Of a stretch of DNA of 64,000 bases, positions 33,236 through 46,205 are shown one piece after another. The first letter of the stretch is position 1; every line of letters begins with the position of its first letter. This DNA comes from Clitoria ternatea (Eukaryota; Streptophyta; Magnoliopsida; Fabales; Fabaceae): positions 10,001 to 74,000 of the forward strand of contig CM075675.1 of assembly GCA_037962975.1 (NCBI GenBank), read 5' to 3'. The notes under the pieces are model-generated. The model worked only from the letters and a program-made list of their open reading frames with translations, searched no databases and was not told where the DNA came from. The translations under genes and the position numbers were made by a program.

Positions 33236-35041
33236 TGATAAGTCTTGAAAAGACTTGATTATTTCACCTTTTATTTAACATAATTCATTAATTATTATTT
33301 AGTTTTGACTTTATTATTTAATAATTTGTTAATAATTCGTGTTATAGTTATTTATTTCAAAAGTGTTTTATTTATGTAAGAAAACGGTTAAAAACATTAA
33401 TTAGTTAAGAGTTTATGATTATTTATAATTTCACTGAACAGCCAGCATACAAATGCTAGGCAATTAGTTGTTTATTAGTGCAGGTACAGGTTGCGCTCAA
33501 GCTAAGAAGGAAAATCCGAGTGAAATTCCAAAAAGCCGAGTGAGATTTCACAAATCCGAGTGAAACTCCAAAAGTCTGACTGGGAAATGCTTCAAGACAC
33601 CGACCGTAACAGGGAACCGAATATTGCATGAAGAACCCGACCGAGACTTTAAAAGCACTGATTGAAAAATGAAGAACCCGAGCGTCAACTTCAGAATGCT
33701 GATTGAATAATCCACTCGCTCAAGTGAGAGTCAAATTCGTTCAAGCGAGCAAGCTCACGCTCAAGCGTGACTCCAAAATATCACTCTCGCCCAAGCTTCT
33801 CCATCACGCTTAAGCTAAGAAAGCGATACTGCAGTGCATATTTTGAGCTCGCTCAAGCGAGAGTCCTTCACGCTCAAGCGAGAGTCCTTCACGCTCAAGC
33901 CAGAGTCCTTCACGCTCAAGCGTGAAAGCAAGTTATTTAAACACCGACTGTTCCCTCCAAAGAAACACTCGGCACCAGTGCTGTTCCTACTGCCTTCTCT
34001 CTTACTTTTGTACCTTTGTAATTTAAGTGCTGAGCTGTTATTAGTTAATGCTGAACTGTAATTTGTTAAGAGCTGAGCTGTAATTAGTTAGTTATTCCGT
34101 AATTATGTAATTAGTTAGTTAGTTTAATTATTAACTCAGCTTTCTTAGTGATTAGTTAAGTTAGTTAGTTAGTTAGATGCCTATATATATACTTGTACAT
34201 ACTCTGTAACAAGAACATAGAACAGAGTACATAGAATACAATTCATTTTCCATTTCCAACCTCTCTCTAATTCCTTTCGCTCTCTAAAACTCTCTCATCC
34301 ATGTCTTTCCAAATTCCTTCGATAGAACCAATGTCGATGGATTTCTAAGTCCCTAAGGTTGGGATTGCGAAGGTTAGCAATGGAATCTTGAAGCTGTGAG
34401 TGAGGAAATCAACTTCTAGATCCTGAGGCGAACAAGCTGAGGAGTGGATCTGTTTTGCTGGATTGACAAATCCAGATCTGATGAAGAACTTCGCCAGTGA
34501 GGAATCATGGTTGAAGCTTAGGTAACTTCTAGCTTTCTAACTAGTTCAGGCCTAATCAATTTAGGTGAATAGTTAGAGTTCAACCTCCAATTTCGCATTA
34601 GATTCTTAGGTTAATTGAGCACTTAAGGAATTAAGGTCCAATGCTTAAGGATTAGTGTTTTTCACCTAAGGAATTAGGGAATAACCACAAGCGGATTGTC
34701 CTCTGAATTATGAAGTTTGATTATACTTTAATTGCATGTTTCTTGATGAATTTGTAAACCGAAGCAATCCTGACCTATTTTCTATTAATCACCTTTCACA
34801 TTTCATCTTAACACTGTTTCTAGAAATACAAAAACAACTAGAAAACATTAAAACAATAAAAACCGAATGAACTTTCTGTGCCTTGTGTTGGTTCAGCTTG
34901 TACTAGTCTGAGATTGAGGTACTTACCACAATCCCTGTGGGACGATCAAATATAATACAATTTTAACGACTGGTGCGCTTGCCAAAGAGTAAATCCTCTG
35001 AGAATTACACATCAAGTTAATGACTCAGAGATTTAGCATCA
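33236..35041 (+). repeat. 3' LTR of the Athila-like element
   Basis: This 1806-bp repeat is a near copy of 4635-6439 with TG...CA ends. It has one more unit of the GCTCAAGCG short repeat and lacks a 21-bp stretch present in the left LTR. Its small open frame at 33834-34061 is the counterpart of the LTR frame near 5232 and is not a gene. The TATA candidate recurs at about 34181. Confidence 0.93.
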
Positions 35042-35600
35042 ACCCTCAACCCTCAACCCTCAACCCTAAACCCTTAACCCTCAACCCTTAACCCTAAACC
35101 CTCAACCCTAAACACTAAACCCTCAACCCTAAACCCTAAACCCTCAACCCTCAACCCTCAACCCTCAACCCTAAACCCTAAACCCTAAACCCTAACCCCT
35201 AACCCTAAACCCTAAACCCTTAACCATGAACCCTGGACCCTAAACCCTGAACCATGAACCTTAAACCCCAAACCCCAAACCCCAAACCCTAAACCCTAAA
35301 CCCTTATCCCTAAACCCTTATCCCTAAACTCTAAACCCCAAACCCCAAACCCTAAACCCTAAGCCATAAAACCTAAGCCACAAACCCTAAGCCCTAAGCC
35401 CTAAACCTTAAGCCCTAAAGCCTAAGCCCTAAAGCCTAAACCCTAACCCCAAACCCTAAACCCTAAGCCCTAAACCCTAAACCCTTAACCCTTAACCCTA
35501 AACAGTAAACCCTAAACCCCAAAAACACTAAATCCTAAACCTTAAACCTAAACCCTAAATCCTAAATCCTAAACCCTAAACCACAAACCCTAAACCCTAA
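35042..35600. repeat. Telomere-type heptamer array, right part (interrupted by the retrotransposon)
   Basis: CCCTAAA/CCCTCAA/CCCCAAA variants, all C-rich on the + strand. The stretch starts with the target duplication ACCCT (35042-35046) and continues the array left of 4635. It includes the CCCCAAAAACACTAA landmark near 35516. It passes into the 165-bp satellite at about 35600. Confidence 0.93.
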
Positions 35601-37395
35601 ATTATGTCAAAACCTAGCGGTTTAATTTTTTTATGACTTTTTACGGCAATGCTTAGAAAGGCATTAGATGGGGGTTCCTAAAGTTTCATCAGTTTTCTCT
35701 AAGGAAATTGTAAGATTTTCTCCAATGATGAATTTTTAGCCAAATTTAAAGCCTTATGCCCACAAAAATATTACAAAACAATACAGTTAAATTTTTGCAT
35801 GATTTTTTGTGGTCGTGATTAGAAAGACTCTGAAGTTTCATCAGATTTCACCAAGAGAATAAGCTAATTTTCTCCAACCATAAAATTTTTCCTAACTTTG
35901 AAGCCCACGAAAATTTGACCAAACTAAGCGGTTAAAATTTTAAATGATTTTTTTACCCCTATGCTGAGAATGACATTATAAGATTGTCCCTGAAGTTTCA
36001 TCAGATTTCTCTAAGGGAAGGGTAGATTTTGTCTAACAATAAATTTTTTCCCAAATTTGTAAGCTAATGCCCAAGAAAATGACAATACCAAGGGGTGGGA
36101 TTTTTGCATAATTTTTTATGGTCGTGATAAGAAAAACACTATAAGGTTGTCCCTGAGATTTCATTAGATTTCTCCAAGGGAATGGACAAATTTTTTTCAA
36201 TGATGAATTTTTCCCAAATTTCAAGGCTAATGTCCATGAAAATATAAAAAACTGAGCGGTTGAACTTTTACCAAAGTTTTTGCCGCTATGCTTAAAAAGG
36301 CGTTATAATGTTGTCCTTAAAGTTTAGTTAGATTTCTCTAAGGGAATGACCAGGTTTTTCCAACAATAAATTTTTAGCTAAATTTGAAGGCTAATGCCCA
36401 CAAAAATATGACAAAATCGAGTTGTTTAATTTTTGCATGACTTTATGCGGCCATGCTTAGAAAGGCATTGTACGTTTCTCCCTAAAGTTTCATCAGATTT
36501 GTCTAAAAGAAGGGGCAGATTATCTATAACGATGAGTTTTTAGCCAAATTTGAAGACTAATGTCCACAAAAATATGACAAAATTGAGTAGTTAAATTTTA
36601 CATGATTTTATACAGCTATGCTTAAAAATGCATTGTAAGGTTGTCCTTGAAGTTTCATTAGATTGCTGCAAGCAAAGGGGTAGATTTTCTCCAACGATGA
36701 ATTTTTAGCCAAATTTGAGGCCTAGTGCCCATAAAAATATTACAAAACAATGTAGTTAAATTTTTGTATGATTTTTTTGGCCATGCTTAGAAAGGTATTG
36801 TAAGTTTATCCCTGAAGTTTCATCAAATTTCTCCAAAAGAAGGGACAGATTTTCTTCAACAATGAATTTTTAGCCAAATTTAAAGGCTAATCATCAAGAA
36901 AATATTATAAAACTGAGTGGTTAAATTTTTACATGATTTTTTATGTTACTTTGAAAGGCATTGTAGGATTGTCCATGAAGTTTCATTAGATTTCTCTAAG
37001 TGAATGGTAAGATTTTCTCCAATGATGAATTTTTAGCCAAATTTGTAGGCTAATGTCCATGAAAATATGACAAAACTGAATGGTTGAATTTTCCCATGAT
37101 TTTTTGCGGCAATACTTACAACAACGTTGTAAACTTATCCCGGATGTTTCATCAGAATTCTCTAATGAAAGGCGTAGATTTTCTCCAACGATGAGTTTTT
37201 AGCCAAATTTGAAGGCTAATGCCCACAAAATGTGAAAAAACAGAGGTGTTGAATTTTAGATAATTTTATACGGCCATGCTTAGAAACGCATTGTAAGGTT
37301 GTCCCTGAAGTTTCATCGTATCTCTCCAAAGGAAGGGACAAATTTTCTTCAACAATGAATTTTTAGCCAAATTTAAAGGCTAGTGCCTACTAAAA
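35601..37395. repeat. About 165-bp AT-rich satellite, array 1
   Basis: Imperfect tandem monomers share GATTTTCTCCAACGATGAAT, TTTTAGCCAAATTTGAAGGC, TAATGCCCACGAAAATATGA, and TGAAGTTTCATCAGATTTCT cores. Spacing of the AGCCAAATTT landmark is about 140-170 bp. Adjacent monomers differ noticeably, but particular variants recur in later arrays in the same order. No coding potential. Confidence 0.9.
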
Positions 37396-37766
37396 TTCAA
37401 CAAAACCTAAAACTTGAAACCTTAAAGCCCAACTCCAAAATTCAAAACTTGAAACCCCAAACCTAAGTTCCCAACCCCATTCCACAAACCTAAAACCCAA
37501 ACGTTAAATCCTTACCTGTAAACCTTAAACCCTAAATACCAAACTTAAAATCCAAAACCCAGAACCCCAATGCCCAAACCTCATACCCTAAACATGAAAC
37601 CCGAAACCCCTAAACCCGAAAACTAAAACATGAACCCGAAATCCAAAGCGCTTAACCTCAAATGCCATTCCCTAGTCCCGAAACCTCTGACCCAAAACCT
37701 AAAGCCTGAAGCCTCAAAGCAAAACCCCAGACCCAAACCCCAAACCCTAAATCCAAAACCTTAAAA
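37396..37766. repeat. Degenerate telomere-like block 1 (AAACCC-rich)
   Basis: The text is made of AAACCC/AAACCT/AAACTT words with irregular spacing, as if a CCCTAAA array had decayed. Later blocks 42476-43310, 45396-46205, 50436-50740 and 54566-55385 are near-duplicates of each other and extend further than this one. Confidence 0.85.
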
Positions 37767-38440
37767 ATTGGTTGATAATCTTATGTAAATTTTATTAAAT
37801 TGTCTTGGGTTTCTGATGCTATAAATAACCTAAACACTTGACATATAAGTCAACGCTCTAAAAAATTTAATATCTGAAACAAAACTCAAAAGGCATTTTG
37901 ACATCTCTAGGAAAAACCTTTTTTACGTTTGTTTTTTTAACTACAAACCATGATACAAATTTCTTTTTTATTATTAATTAATTTCCTCTTTTGATCACTA
38001 GTATATTCTGTGATATTTTTATTAAGAAATTAATAGTGAAAGTTAAGTTACTCGTGTTTGTTCTCTCAAAGGAATTTTTACTTAGACGGTAAAAATAAAA
38101 AATTTCACTATTTAGTTTTACTCAATATTTTACAAACTCAACTAATGATTGAATTGGTCATGTCATTGATCACAGTTTAATGGTTGAGAATGTTAATAAA
38201 GTAATACAATAAAAAATAATTTTTAATAAAATTATATTTTTCAAAAAATTTATAAATAAGGTTTAAGATTTAGGTTTTAGGGTTTTTTAGAGAATAGGGT
38301 TGTTTAGAGTTTTGGGACTAGGATGGTTAGGGCTTAAAGTTGGGGTTCTAGGTTCGATTGGGGTTTGGTAAAGGATCAGGGTACCTGTTACCTTGACTTT
38401 GAAATTTATCTATTATCCACTTATCTCTTGTCAATTACAA
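37767..38440. other. AT-rich unique segment 1 of the composite unit
   Basis: It begins at TTGGTTGATAATCTTA and ends at the GTACCTGTTACCTTGACTTTG approach to the heptamer array. It contains no ORF of note. Near-copies are at about 43432, 46331, 50853 and 55511; those also have about 120 bp more on the left (AAACTACTATTTATGATTAAAC onwards), except that the fourth copy is cut at its left edge. Confidence 0.85.
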
Positions 38441-38970
38441 GGTACTAATTGGTACCTACAACCAGTAACCTGTGACCTGCAACCTGCAAACTATAACCTG
38501 CTACCTGCTACTTATAACCTGTTACCTGCTACCTGCAACCTGCTACCTGCTACCTACTACCTGTTACCTGCTACCTACTACCTGCTACCTGCTACCTGCT
38601 ACCTGTTACCTGCTACCTGTTACCTATTACCTGTTACCTGCTGCCTGTTACCTACTACGTGCTACCTGTTACCTGCAACCTGCTACCTACTACCTGGTAC
38701 CTATTACCTGTTACCTGTTACCTGCTACCTGCAACCTGTTACTACTACCTGCTAACTACAACCTGTAACCTGTTACTTGCAACCTGCTACCTGTTACCTA
38801 CTTCCTGTTACGTACTACCTACTACCTGCTACCTGCTACCTGCAACCAGCTACTTGTTACCTGCTACATGTTACTTGTTACATGCTAACTGTGACCTATT
38901 ACTTGCTCCCTGCTACCTACTACCTACTACCTACTACCTACAACTTGTAACCTGCAACTAGTTAACATTA
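38441..38970. repeat. Heptamer array 1, (TACCTGY)n
   Basis: Direct 7-bp tandem repeats TACCTGC/TACCTGT with variants TACCTAC, AACCTGC and AACCTGT. The three-frame 'ATCYLLP'-like open frames over it are a product of the 7-bp period and are not genes. The array begins beside a GGTACTAATTGGTACC sequence and ends at ATTACTACAAAAA. Confidence 0.93.
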
Positions 38971-39140
38971 CTACAAAAAAAAACACGCAAAAATTCAAGA
39001 TCCGGGTACCAGTTTTTATGTATTGGGATTTTACACTAAATATCTTTGTTTACGTAAACTCTACCCCTTCTCTGAGATAAAACTAATCAAACATTCCCTT
39101 ACAATGGCTTTTTAAACATGGCCATAAAAAATTATGTCAA
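38971..39140. other. Junction segment between heptamer array 1 and satellite array 2
   Basis: It reads ATTACTACAAAAAAAA, then GGGTACCAGTTTTT, then TTTACACTAAATATCTTTGT. It recurs after every heptamer array at about 44634, 47576, 52076 and 56691. No ORF. Confidence 0.8.
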
Positions 39141-42100
39141 AATTCAATCATTCGGTTTCGTCATATGTTTCATGGACATACACTTTAAATTTGACTAAAA
39201 ATTTATCATTTAGAAAAACTATAAAACTTATGAAAAAATCGAGAGGTTGAATTTTTGCATGATTTTTTACGGTCATGCTTAAAATGACATTGTAAGGTTG
39301 TTCCTGAAGTTTCATTAGATTTATCCAAGAGAAGGAGTAGATTTTCTCCAATGATGAATTTTTATCAAAATTTGAAGGTTAATGCCCATGAAAATATGAA
39401 AAAACTGAGTGGCTAAATTTTTACATGATTTTATGCGGCCATGCTTAGAAATGCCTTATAAGGTTATCCTTAAAGTTTCATTAGATATCTCCAAGGGAAT
39501 GGGCAGATTTTCTCCAATGATGAATTTTAGCCAAATTTGAAGGCTATTATTCCCCATAAAAATATAAAAAAATTCAGTGATTGAATTTTTGCATAATTTT
39601 ATACGGCCATAAATGGAAAGGCATAGTAACATTGTACTTGGAGTTTCATTAGATTTCATTAACGATGATTTTTTAGCCAAATTTGAACGTTAATGCCCAC
39701 CAAAATATAACAAAATCAAACAGTTCAATTTTTGCATGATTTTATGCCAACATGCATAGAAAGGCATTGTAAGGTTGTGCCAGGACGCTCATCAGATTTC
39801 TCTAAGGAAATAGCCAAATTTCATCTAACAATGAATTTTTATCCAAATTAGAAGGTTAATGCCCACGAAAATATGACAAAACCTAGCTGTTGAATTTTAG
39901 CATGAGTCTTTTTCCACTATGCTTAGATAGGTATTTTCATGTTGTCTTTGAAGTTTCATTAGATTTCTCTAAGGGAATGAGTAATATTTCTCTAACGATG
40001 AAGTTTTAGTCAAATATGAAGTGTATGACCCATGAAAATATGACAAAACCGTATTGTTGAATTTTTTCATGATTTCTTACGCCCATGCATGGAATGGCAT
40101 TGTAAGGTTGTCCCTGAAGTTTCAAAAGATTTCTCCAGAGGAAGAGAGAAATTTTCTCCAATGAAGAATTTTTTTCCAAATTTGAAGGCTAATGCCCACA
40201 AAAATAAAACATAACCAAGCGGTTGAAATTTTAAATTATTTTTTAGGTCATATGCTTAGAATTGAATTATAAGGTTGTCCTTGAAGTTTCATCAGATTTC
40301 TTCAAGGGAAGGGGCAGATTTTCTCCAACAATGAATTTTACCCAAACTAGAAAGCTAATGCCCACAAAAATATGACAAAACCGAGCAGTTAAACTTTTGA
40401 ATATTTTTTGCAACCATGTTTAGAAAGGCGTTGTAAGGTTGTCCCTGAAGTTTTATCAGATTTCACAAGGGGAAGGGGCAAACATTTTCCAATAATAAAT
40501 TTTTTTAAAAAATTAAAATGCTATGCCCTTGAACATATAATAAAACCGAGCAGTTGAAATTTTGAATGATTTTTTGTAGTCCTGCTTAGAATGGTAGTGT
40601 AAGGTTATCCCTGAATTTTCTTTAGATTTCACCAAGGAAAGGGACATATTTTGGCTAATGCCCATGAAAATAAGAGAAAACCTAGTGGTTTAATTTTTCT
40701 ATGATTTTTTACGGCCATGCTTAGAAAGGCATTAGAAGGGGGTCCCTGAAGTTTCATCTGTTTTCTCTAAGGAAATTGTAAGATTTTCTCCAACGATGAA
40801 TTTTTAGCCAAATTTAAAGCCTTGTGCCCATAAAAATATTAGAAAACAATGCAGTTGAGTTTTTGCATATTTTTTATGGTCGTGATTAGAAAGGCTCTGA
40901 AGTTTCATCAGATTTCACCAAGGGAATGAGCTGATTTTCTCCAACGATAAATTTTTTCCTGACTTTGAAGCCCATGAAAATTTGACCAAATTGGGTGGTT
41001 AAAATTTTAAATGATTTTTTTACCCCTATGCTGAGAATGACATTATAAGGTTGTCCCTGAAGTTTCATCAGATTTCTCCAAGAGAAAGGTAGATTTTTTC
41101 TAACGATGAATATTTTTTCCAAATTTGTAAGTTAATGCCTAAGAAAATGACAAAACCAAGCGATAGAATTTATGCATAATTTTTTACGGTCGTGATAAGA
41201 AAAGCACTATAAGGTTGTCCCTGAGATTTCATCAGATTTCTCCAAGGGAATGGACAAATTTTTTTCAACGATGAATTTTTTTCCCAAATTTCAAGGCTAA
41301 TGCCCACGAAAATATGAAAAAACCAAGCGGTTGAACTTTTGCCAAATTTTTTGCAACTATGCTTAAAAAGGCATTATAATGTTGTCCTAAAAGTTTAGTC
41401 AGATTTCTCTAAGAGAATGACCAGGTTTTTTCCAACAATAACATTTTGGCTAAATTTGAAGGCATGCCCACGAAAATATGACAAAATCGAGTTGTTTAAT
41501 TTTTGCATGACTTTATGCGGCCATGCTTAGAAAGGCATTCTATGTTTGTCCCAAAGTGTCATCAGATTTATCCAAAAGAAGGGGCAGATTTCCTACAACG
41601 ATGAGTTTTTAGCCAAATTTGAAGGTTAATGCCCACGAAAATAGGACAAAATTAAATAGTTAAAATTTTGCATGATTTTATATAGCCATCCTTAGAAAGG
41701 CATTGTAAGGTTGTCCTTGAAGTTTCATTAGATTGCTGCAAGCGAAGGGGCAGATTTTCTCCAACGATGAATTTTTAGCCAAATTTGAGGCCTAGTGCCC
41801 ATAAAAATATTACAAAACAATGCGGTTAAATTTTTGTATGATTTTTTGTGGTCATGCTTAGAAAGCCATTATAAGTTTTTCCCTGAAGTTTCATCAAATT
41901 TCTCCAAAAGAAGGGGTAGATTTTCTCCAACAATGAATTTTTAGCCAAATTTGAAGGCTAATGATCAAGAAAATATAATAAAATCGAGTGGTTAAATTTT
42001 TGCATATTTTTTATGGCCTTTCTTTGAAAGGCATTGTAGGATTGATCATGAAGTTTTATTAGATTTCTCTAAGTGAATTGTAAGATTTTCTCCCACGATC

Positions 42101-42475
42101 AATTTTTAGTCAAATTTGTAGGCTAATGTCCATGAAAATATGACAAAATCGAGCGGTTGAATTTTCCTTTGATTTTTTACGGTAATACTTACAATGACGT
42201 TGTAAGGTTATCCCTGATGTTTCATCAGAATTCTCCAATGGAAGGCGCACATTTTCTCCAACGATGAGTTTTTAGCCAAATTTGAAGCCTAATGCCCATG
42301 AAATATGAAAAAACAGAGGTGTTCAATTTTTACATGATTTTATACGGTCATGCTTAGAAATGCATTGTTTAGTTGTCCCTGAAGTTTCCTCGCGTTTCTC
42401 CAAAGGAAGGGACAAATTTTCTTAAATAATGAATTTTTAGCCAAATTTAAAGGCTAGTGCCTACTAAAATTCGAT
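39141..42475. repeat. About 165-bp satellite, array 2
   Basis: About 20 monomers of the same family as array 1. From about 40675 the monomer variants follow the same order as in array 1 from 35605 (a CCTAGNGGTTTAATTTTT monomer, then one with TTACAAAACAATGCAGTT, and so on). Small open frames on the - strand (39148-39351, 39456-39680, 40886-41122) are satellite reads, not genes. Confidence 0.9.
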
Positions 42476-43310
42476 AAAACCTGAAACTTGAAAGCTTAAA
42501 GCCCAACTCTAAAATTAAAAACTTGAAACCCCAAACCTAAGTTCCTAACCCCATTCCACAAACCTGAAACCCAAACGTCAAATCCCGAACTGTAAACCCT
42601 AAATACCAAACTTAAAATCCAAAACCCGAAACCCCAATGCCCAAACCTCATACCCTAAACGTGAAATTCGAAACCCCTAAACCCGAAAACTAAAACCTGA
42701 ACCCGAAATCCAAAGCGCTTAACCTCAAACGCCATTCCCTAGTCCCCAAACCCTTGACCCAAAACCTAAAGCCTGAAGCCTCAAAACACAACCCCAAACC
42801 CAAACCCCAAAACCTAAATCCTAAACCCTAAGTCTGAAACAATAAACCTTAAACCTAAAACCTTAAATTTAAAACCAAAAACTCAAAACTTGAAAGCCCT
42901 AAGCCCAAACTTGAAAATCGAAACCTGAAACCCTAAACCCCACACTTAAACCCAAACCCTAAACCACAAACCCTAAACTATAAATCCAAAAATCAAAACC
43001 CCAAAGTTCCACCCTGAAACCTGAAGCCTTAACCCTAAACCCCAACCTCTAAATCTTAAACCCTTAAGCTTAAACCCCAAACCCAAAACCCAAAACTCAA
43101 ACACCAAACCCCTAAACCTTAAACCCTAGACCTTAAACCATCAAACATGAAACCTTAAGCCCCTTCACCCAAATACCAAACTCCAAATATTAAATCTCAA
43201 ACCTCAAACCCTAAACCTGAAACCCAAAATCTAAAACTTGATACCCCAAGTCCCGAACCCTTAACCCAAAATCCAAAACCCTAAACCATAAACCCCAAAC
43301 CCTAAACTAC
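42476..43310. repeat. Degenerate telomere-like block 2
   Basis: AAACCC-word text, collinear with block 1 for about the first 330 bp and then extended by another 450 bp that block 1 lacks. Confidence 0.85.
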
Positions 43311-44108
43311 TATTTATGATTAAACTATTAAAGTAAGTTTGTTATGATATTAAACCTGTGACATCTTGTGAATTTATCTGTAGTTAATATGCTAAATTAG
43401 TGTTGATATACTTGTATTTTGTTCTAAACTGATTGGTTGATAATCTTAAGTAAATTTTATTAAAATGTCTTGGGTTTCTGATACTATAAATCACTTAAAG
43501 GCTTGACATATAAGTCAACACTCTAAAAATTTTAATTGCTAAAACAAAACTCAAAAGACATTTTGACATCTCTAGGAAAAACCTTTTTTGCGTTTGTTTT
43601 CCTAACTACAAACCATGATACAAAGTTCTTTTTTATTGTTAATTAATTTCCTCCTTTCATCACTAGTATATTTTGTGATATTTTTATTAAGAAATTAATA
43701 GTGAAAGTTGAGTTACTCGTGTTTGTTCTCTCAAAGGAATTTTTATTTAGACGGTAATAATAAAATATTTCACTATTTAGTTTTACTCAATATTTTACAA
43801 ACTCAACTAATGATTGAAGTGGTCATGTCATTGATCACGGTTTAATGGTTAAGAGTGTTAATAAAGTAATATAATAAAAAAATAATTTTTAATAAAATCA
43901 TATTTTTCAAAAGATTTATAAATAAGGTTTAAGATTTAGGTTTTAAGGTTTTTTAGAGAATAGGGTTGTTTAAAGTTTTTGGACTAGGATGGTTAGGGCT
44001 TAAAGTTGGGGTTCTGGATTCGATATGGGTTTGGTAAAGGATCAGGGTACCTGTTACCTTGACTTTGAAATTTATCTATTATCCACTTATCTCTTGTCAA
44101 TTACAAGG
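43311..44108. other. AT-rich unique segment 2
   Basis: A near-copy of segment 1 with the longer left end (TATTTATGATTAAACTATTAAAG). No ORF. Confidence 0.85.
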
Positions 44109-44633
44109 TACCAACCGTACCTATAACAAGTAACTTGTGACCTACAACCTGCAAATTATAACCTGCTACCTGCTACCTACATCCTGTTACCTGCTACCTA
44201 TTACCTGCAACCTGCTACCTGTTACCTGCTACCTGTTACCTGTTACCTGCTACTTGCTACCTATTACCTGTTACCTGCTACCTACTACCTGCAACCTGTA
44301 ACCTGCTACCTGTTACCAGCAACTTGTTACCTACAACTTACTACCTGTTACCGGGTACCTGGTACCTGCTACCTGTTACCTGCTACCTGCAACCTGTTAC
44401 CTGCTACCTACAACCTGTTACCTACTACCTGCTACCTGTAACCTGCAACCTGCAACCTGTAACTTGTTACCTGCAACCTGCTACCTGTTACCTACTACCT
44501 GATACCTGTTACCTGCTACCTGTAACCAACTACCTGTTACCTACTACATGTTACTTTTTACCTGTGAACTGTTAACTACTACCTGCTACCCACTACCTAT
44601 TACCTGTAACCTGCAACTTGCAACCAGTAAACA
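44109..44633. repeat. Heptamer array 2, (TACCTGY)n
   Basis: The same 7-bp family as array 1 with its own order of C/T and A variants. It ends in ACATTACTACAAAAAA. Confidence 0.93.
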
Positions 44634-45395
44634 TTACTACAAAAAAACCTTATAAAAATTCAAGCTCTGGGTACCAGTTTTTCTTTACTGGGATTTTACA
44701 CTAAATATCTTTGTTTACGAAAACTCTACCCCTTCTCTTAGATAAAACAAATCAAACTTTCCCTTACAATCATTTTCTAAACATGGCCATAAAAAATTAT
44801 GTCAAAACTCAATCATTCAGTTTTGTCAAATTTTTCATGGACATACATTGTAAATTTGAATAAAAATTTATCATTTAGAAAAACTATAACACTTATGATA
44901 AAACAAAGCGGTAGAATTTTTGCATGATTTTTTACAGTCATGCTTAAAATGGCATTGTAGGATTGTCCATGAAGTTTCATTAGATTTCTCTAAGTGAATG
45001 GTAAGATTTTCTCCAATGATGAATTTTTAGCCAAATTTGTAGGCTAATGTCCATGAAAATATGACAAAACCGAGCGGTTGAATTTTCCCATGATTTTTTA
45101 CGGTAATACTTACAATGACGTTATAAGCTTATCCCTGATGTTTCATCAGAATTCTCCAATGGAAGGGGCAGATTTTCTCTAACGGTGATTTTTTAGCCAA
45201 ATTTGAAGGCTAATGCCCACGAAATATGAGAAAACAGAGGTGTTCAATTTTTACATGATTTTATACGGCCATGCTTAGAAATGCATTGTTTAGTTGTCCC
45301 TGAAGTTTCATCGCATTTCTCCAAAGGAAGGGACAAATTTTCTTAAATAATGAATTTTTAGCCAAATTTAAAGGCTAGTGCCTACTAAAATTCGA
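44634..45395. repeat. Junction segment 2 and short satellite array 3
   Basis: The junction segment (44634 to about 44800) leads into only about four satellite monomers before the next telomere-like block. This is the shortest satellite array of the five composite units. Confidence 0.85.
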
Positions 45396-46205
45396 TAAAA
45401 CCTGAAACTTGAAACCTTAAAGCCCAACTCCAAAATTCAAAACTTGAAACCCCAAACCTAAGTTCCCAACCCCATTCCACAAACCTGAAACCCAAACGTC
45501 AAATCCCCAACTGTAAACCCTAAATACCAAACTTAAAATCCAAAACCCGAAACCCCAATGCCTAAACCTTATACCCTAAACGTCAAACTCAAAACCCCTA
45601 AACCCGAAAACTAAAACCTGAACCCGAAACCCTTGACCCAAAACCTAAAGCCTGAAGCCTGAAGCCTCAAAACATAACCCCAAACCCAAACCCCAAACCC
45701 TAAATCATAAACCCTAAGTCTGAGACCATAAACCTTAAACCTAAAACCTTAAATCTAAAACCCAAAACTCAAAACTTGAAAGCCCTAAGCCCAAACTTGA
45801 AAATCGAAACTTGAAACCCTAAACCTCACACTTAAACCCAAACCCTAAACCCTAAACCCTAAACTATAAACCCAAAAATCAAAACCCCAAAGTTCCACCC
45901 TGAAACCCGAAGCCTTAACCCTAAACCCCAACCTCTAAATCTCAAACCCTTAAGCCTAAACCCCAAATCCAAAACCCCAAACCCAAAACCCAAAACTCAA
46001 ACGCCAAACCCCTAAACCTTAAACCCTAGACCATAAACCATCAAACATGAAACCCTAAGCCCCCTCACCCAAATACCAAACTCTAAATATTAAATCTCAA
46101 ACCTCAAACCCTAAACCTGAAACCCAAAATCTGAAACTTGAAACCCCAAGTCCCGAACCCCTAACCTAAAATCTAAAACCCTAAACCATAAACCCCAAAT
46201 CCTAA
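45396..46205. repeat. Degenerate telomere-like block 3
   Basis: A near-copy of block 2 with a few small deletions (for example a missing stretch near 45630). Confidence 0.85.

Larger units (their letters stand above)
4635..35041 (+). mobile_element. Athila-like Ty3/gypsy LTR retrotransposon (outer, nested host)
   Basis: The element is bounded by near-identical LTRs that begin TGATAAG and end AGCATCA, with a tRNA-Asp-type primer site after the left LTR and a purine-rich tract before the right LTR. The order gag, protease, RT, RNase H, integrase, then a further ORF before the 3' LTR is that of the Athila group. The total span is 30.4 kb, of which about 16.1 kb is a second retrotransposon, leaving about 14.3 kb. 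In-frame stops (7733, 9509, 26271, 27775, 31388), a frameshift near 27120 and the nested insertion make this copy non-autonomous. The Athila call rests on motifs and layout, not on a search. Confidence 0.9.
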
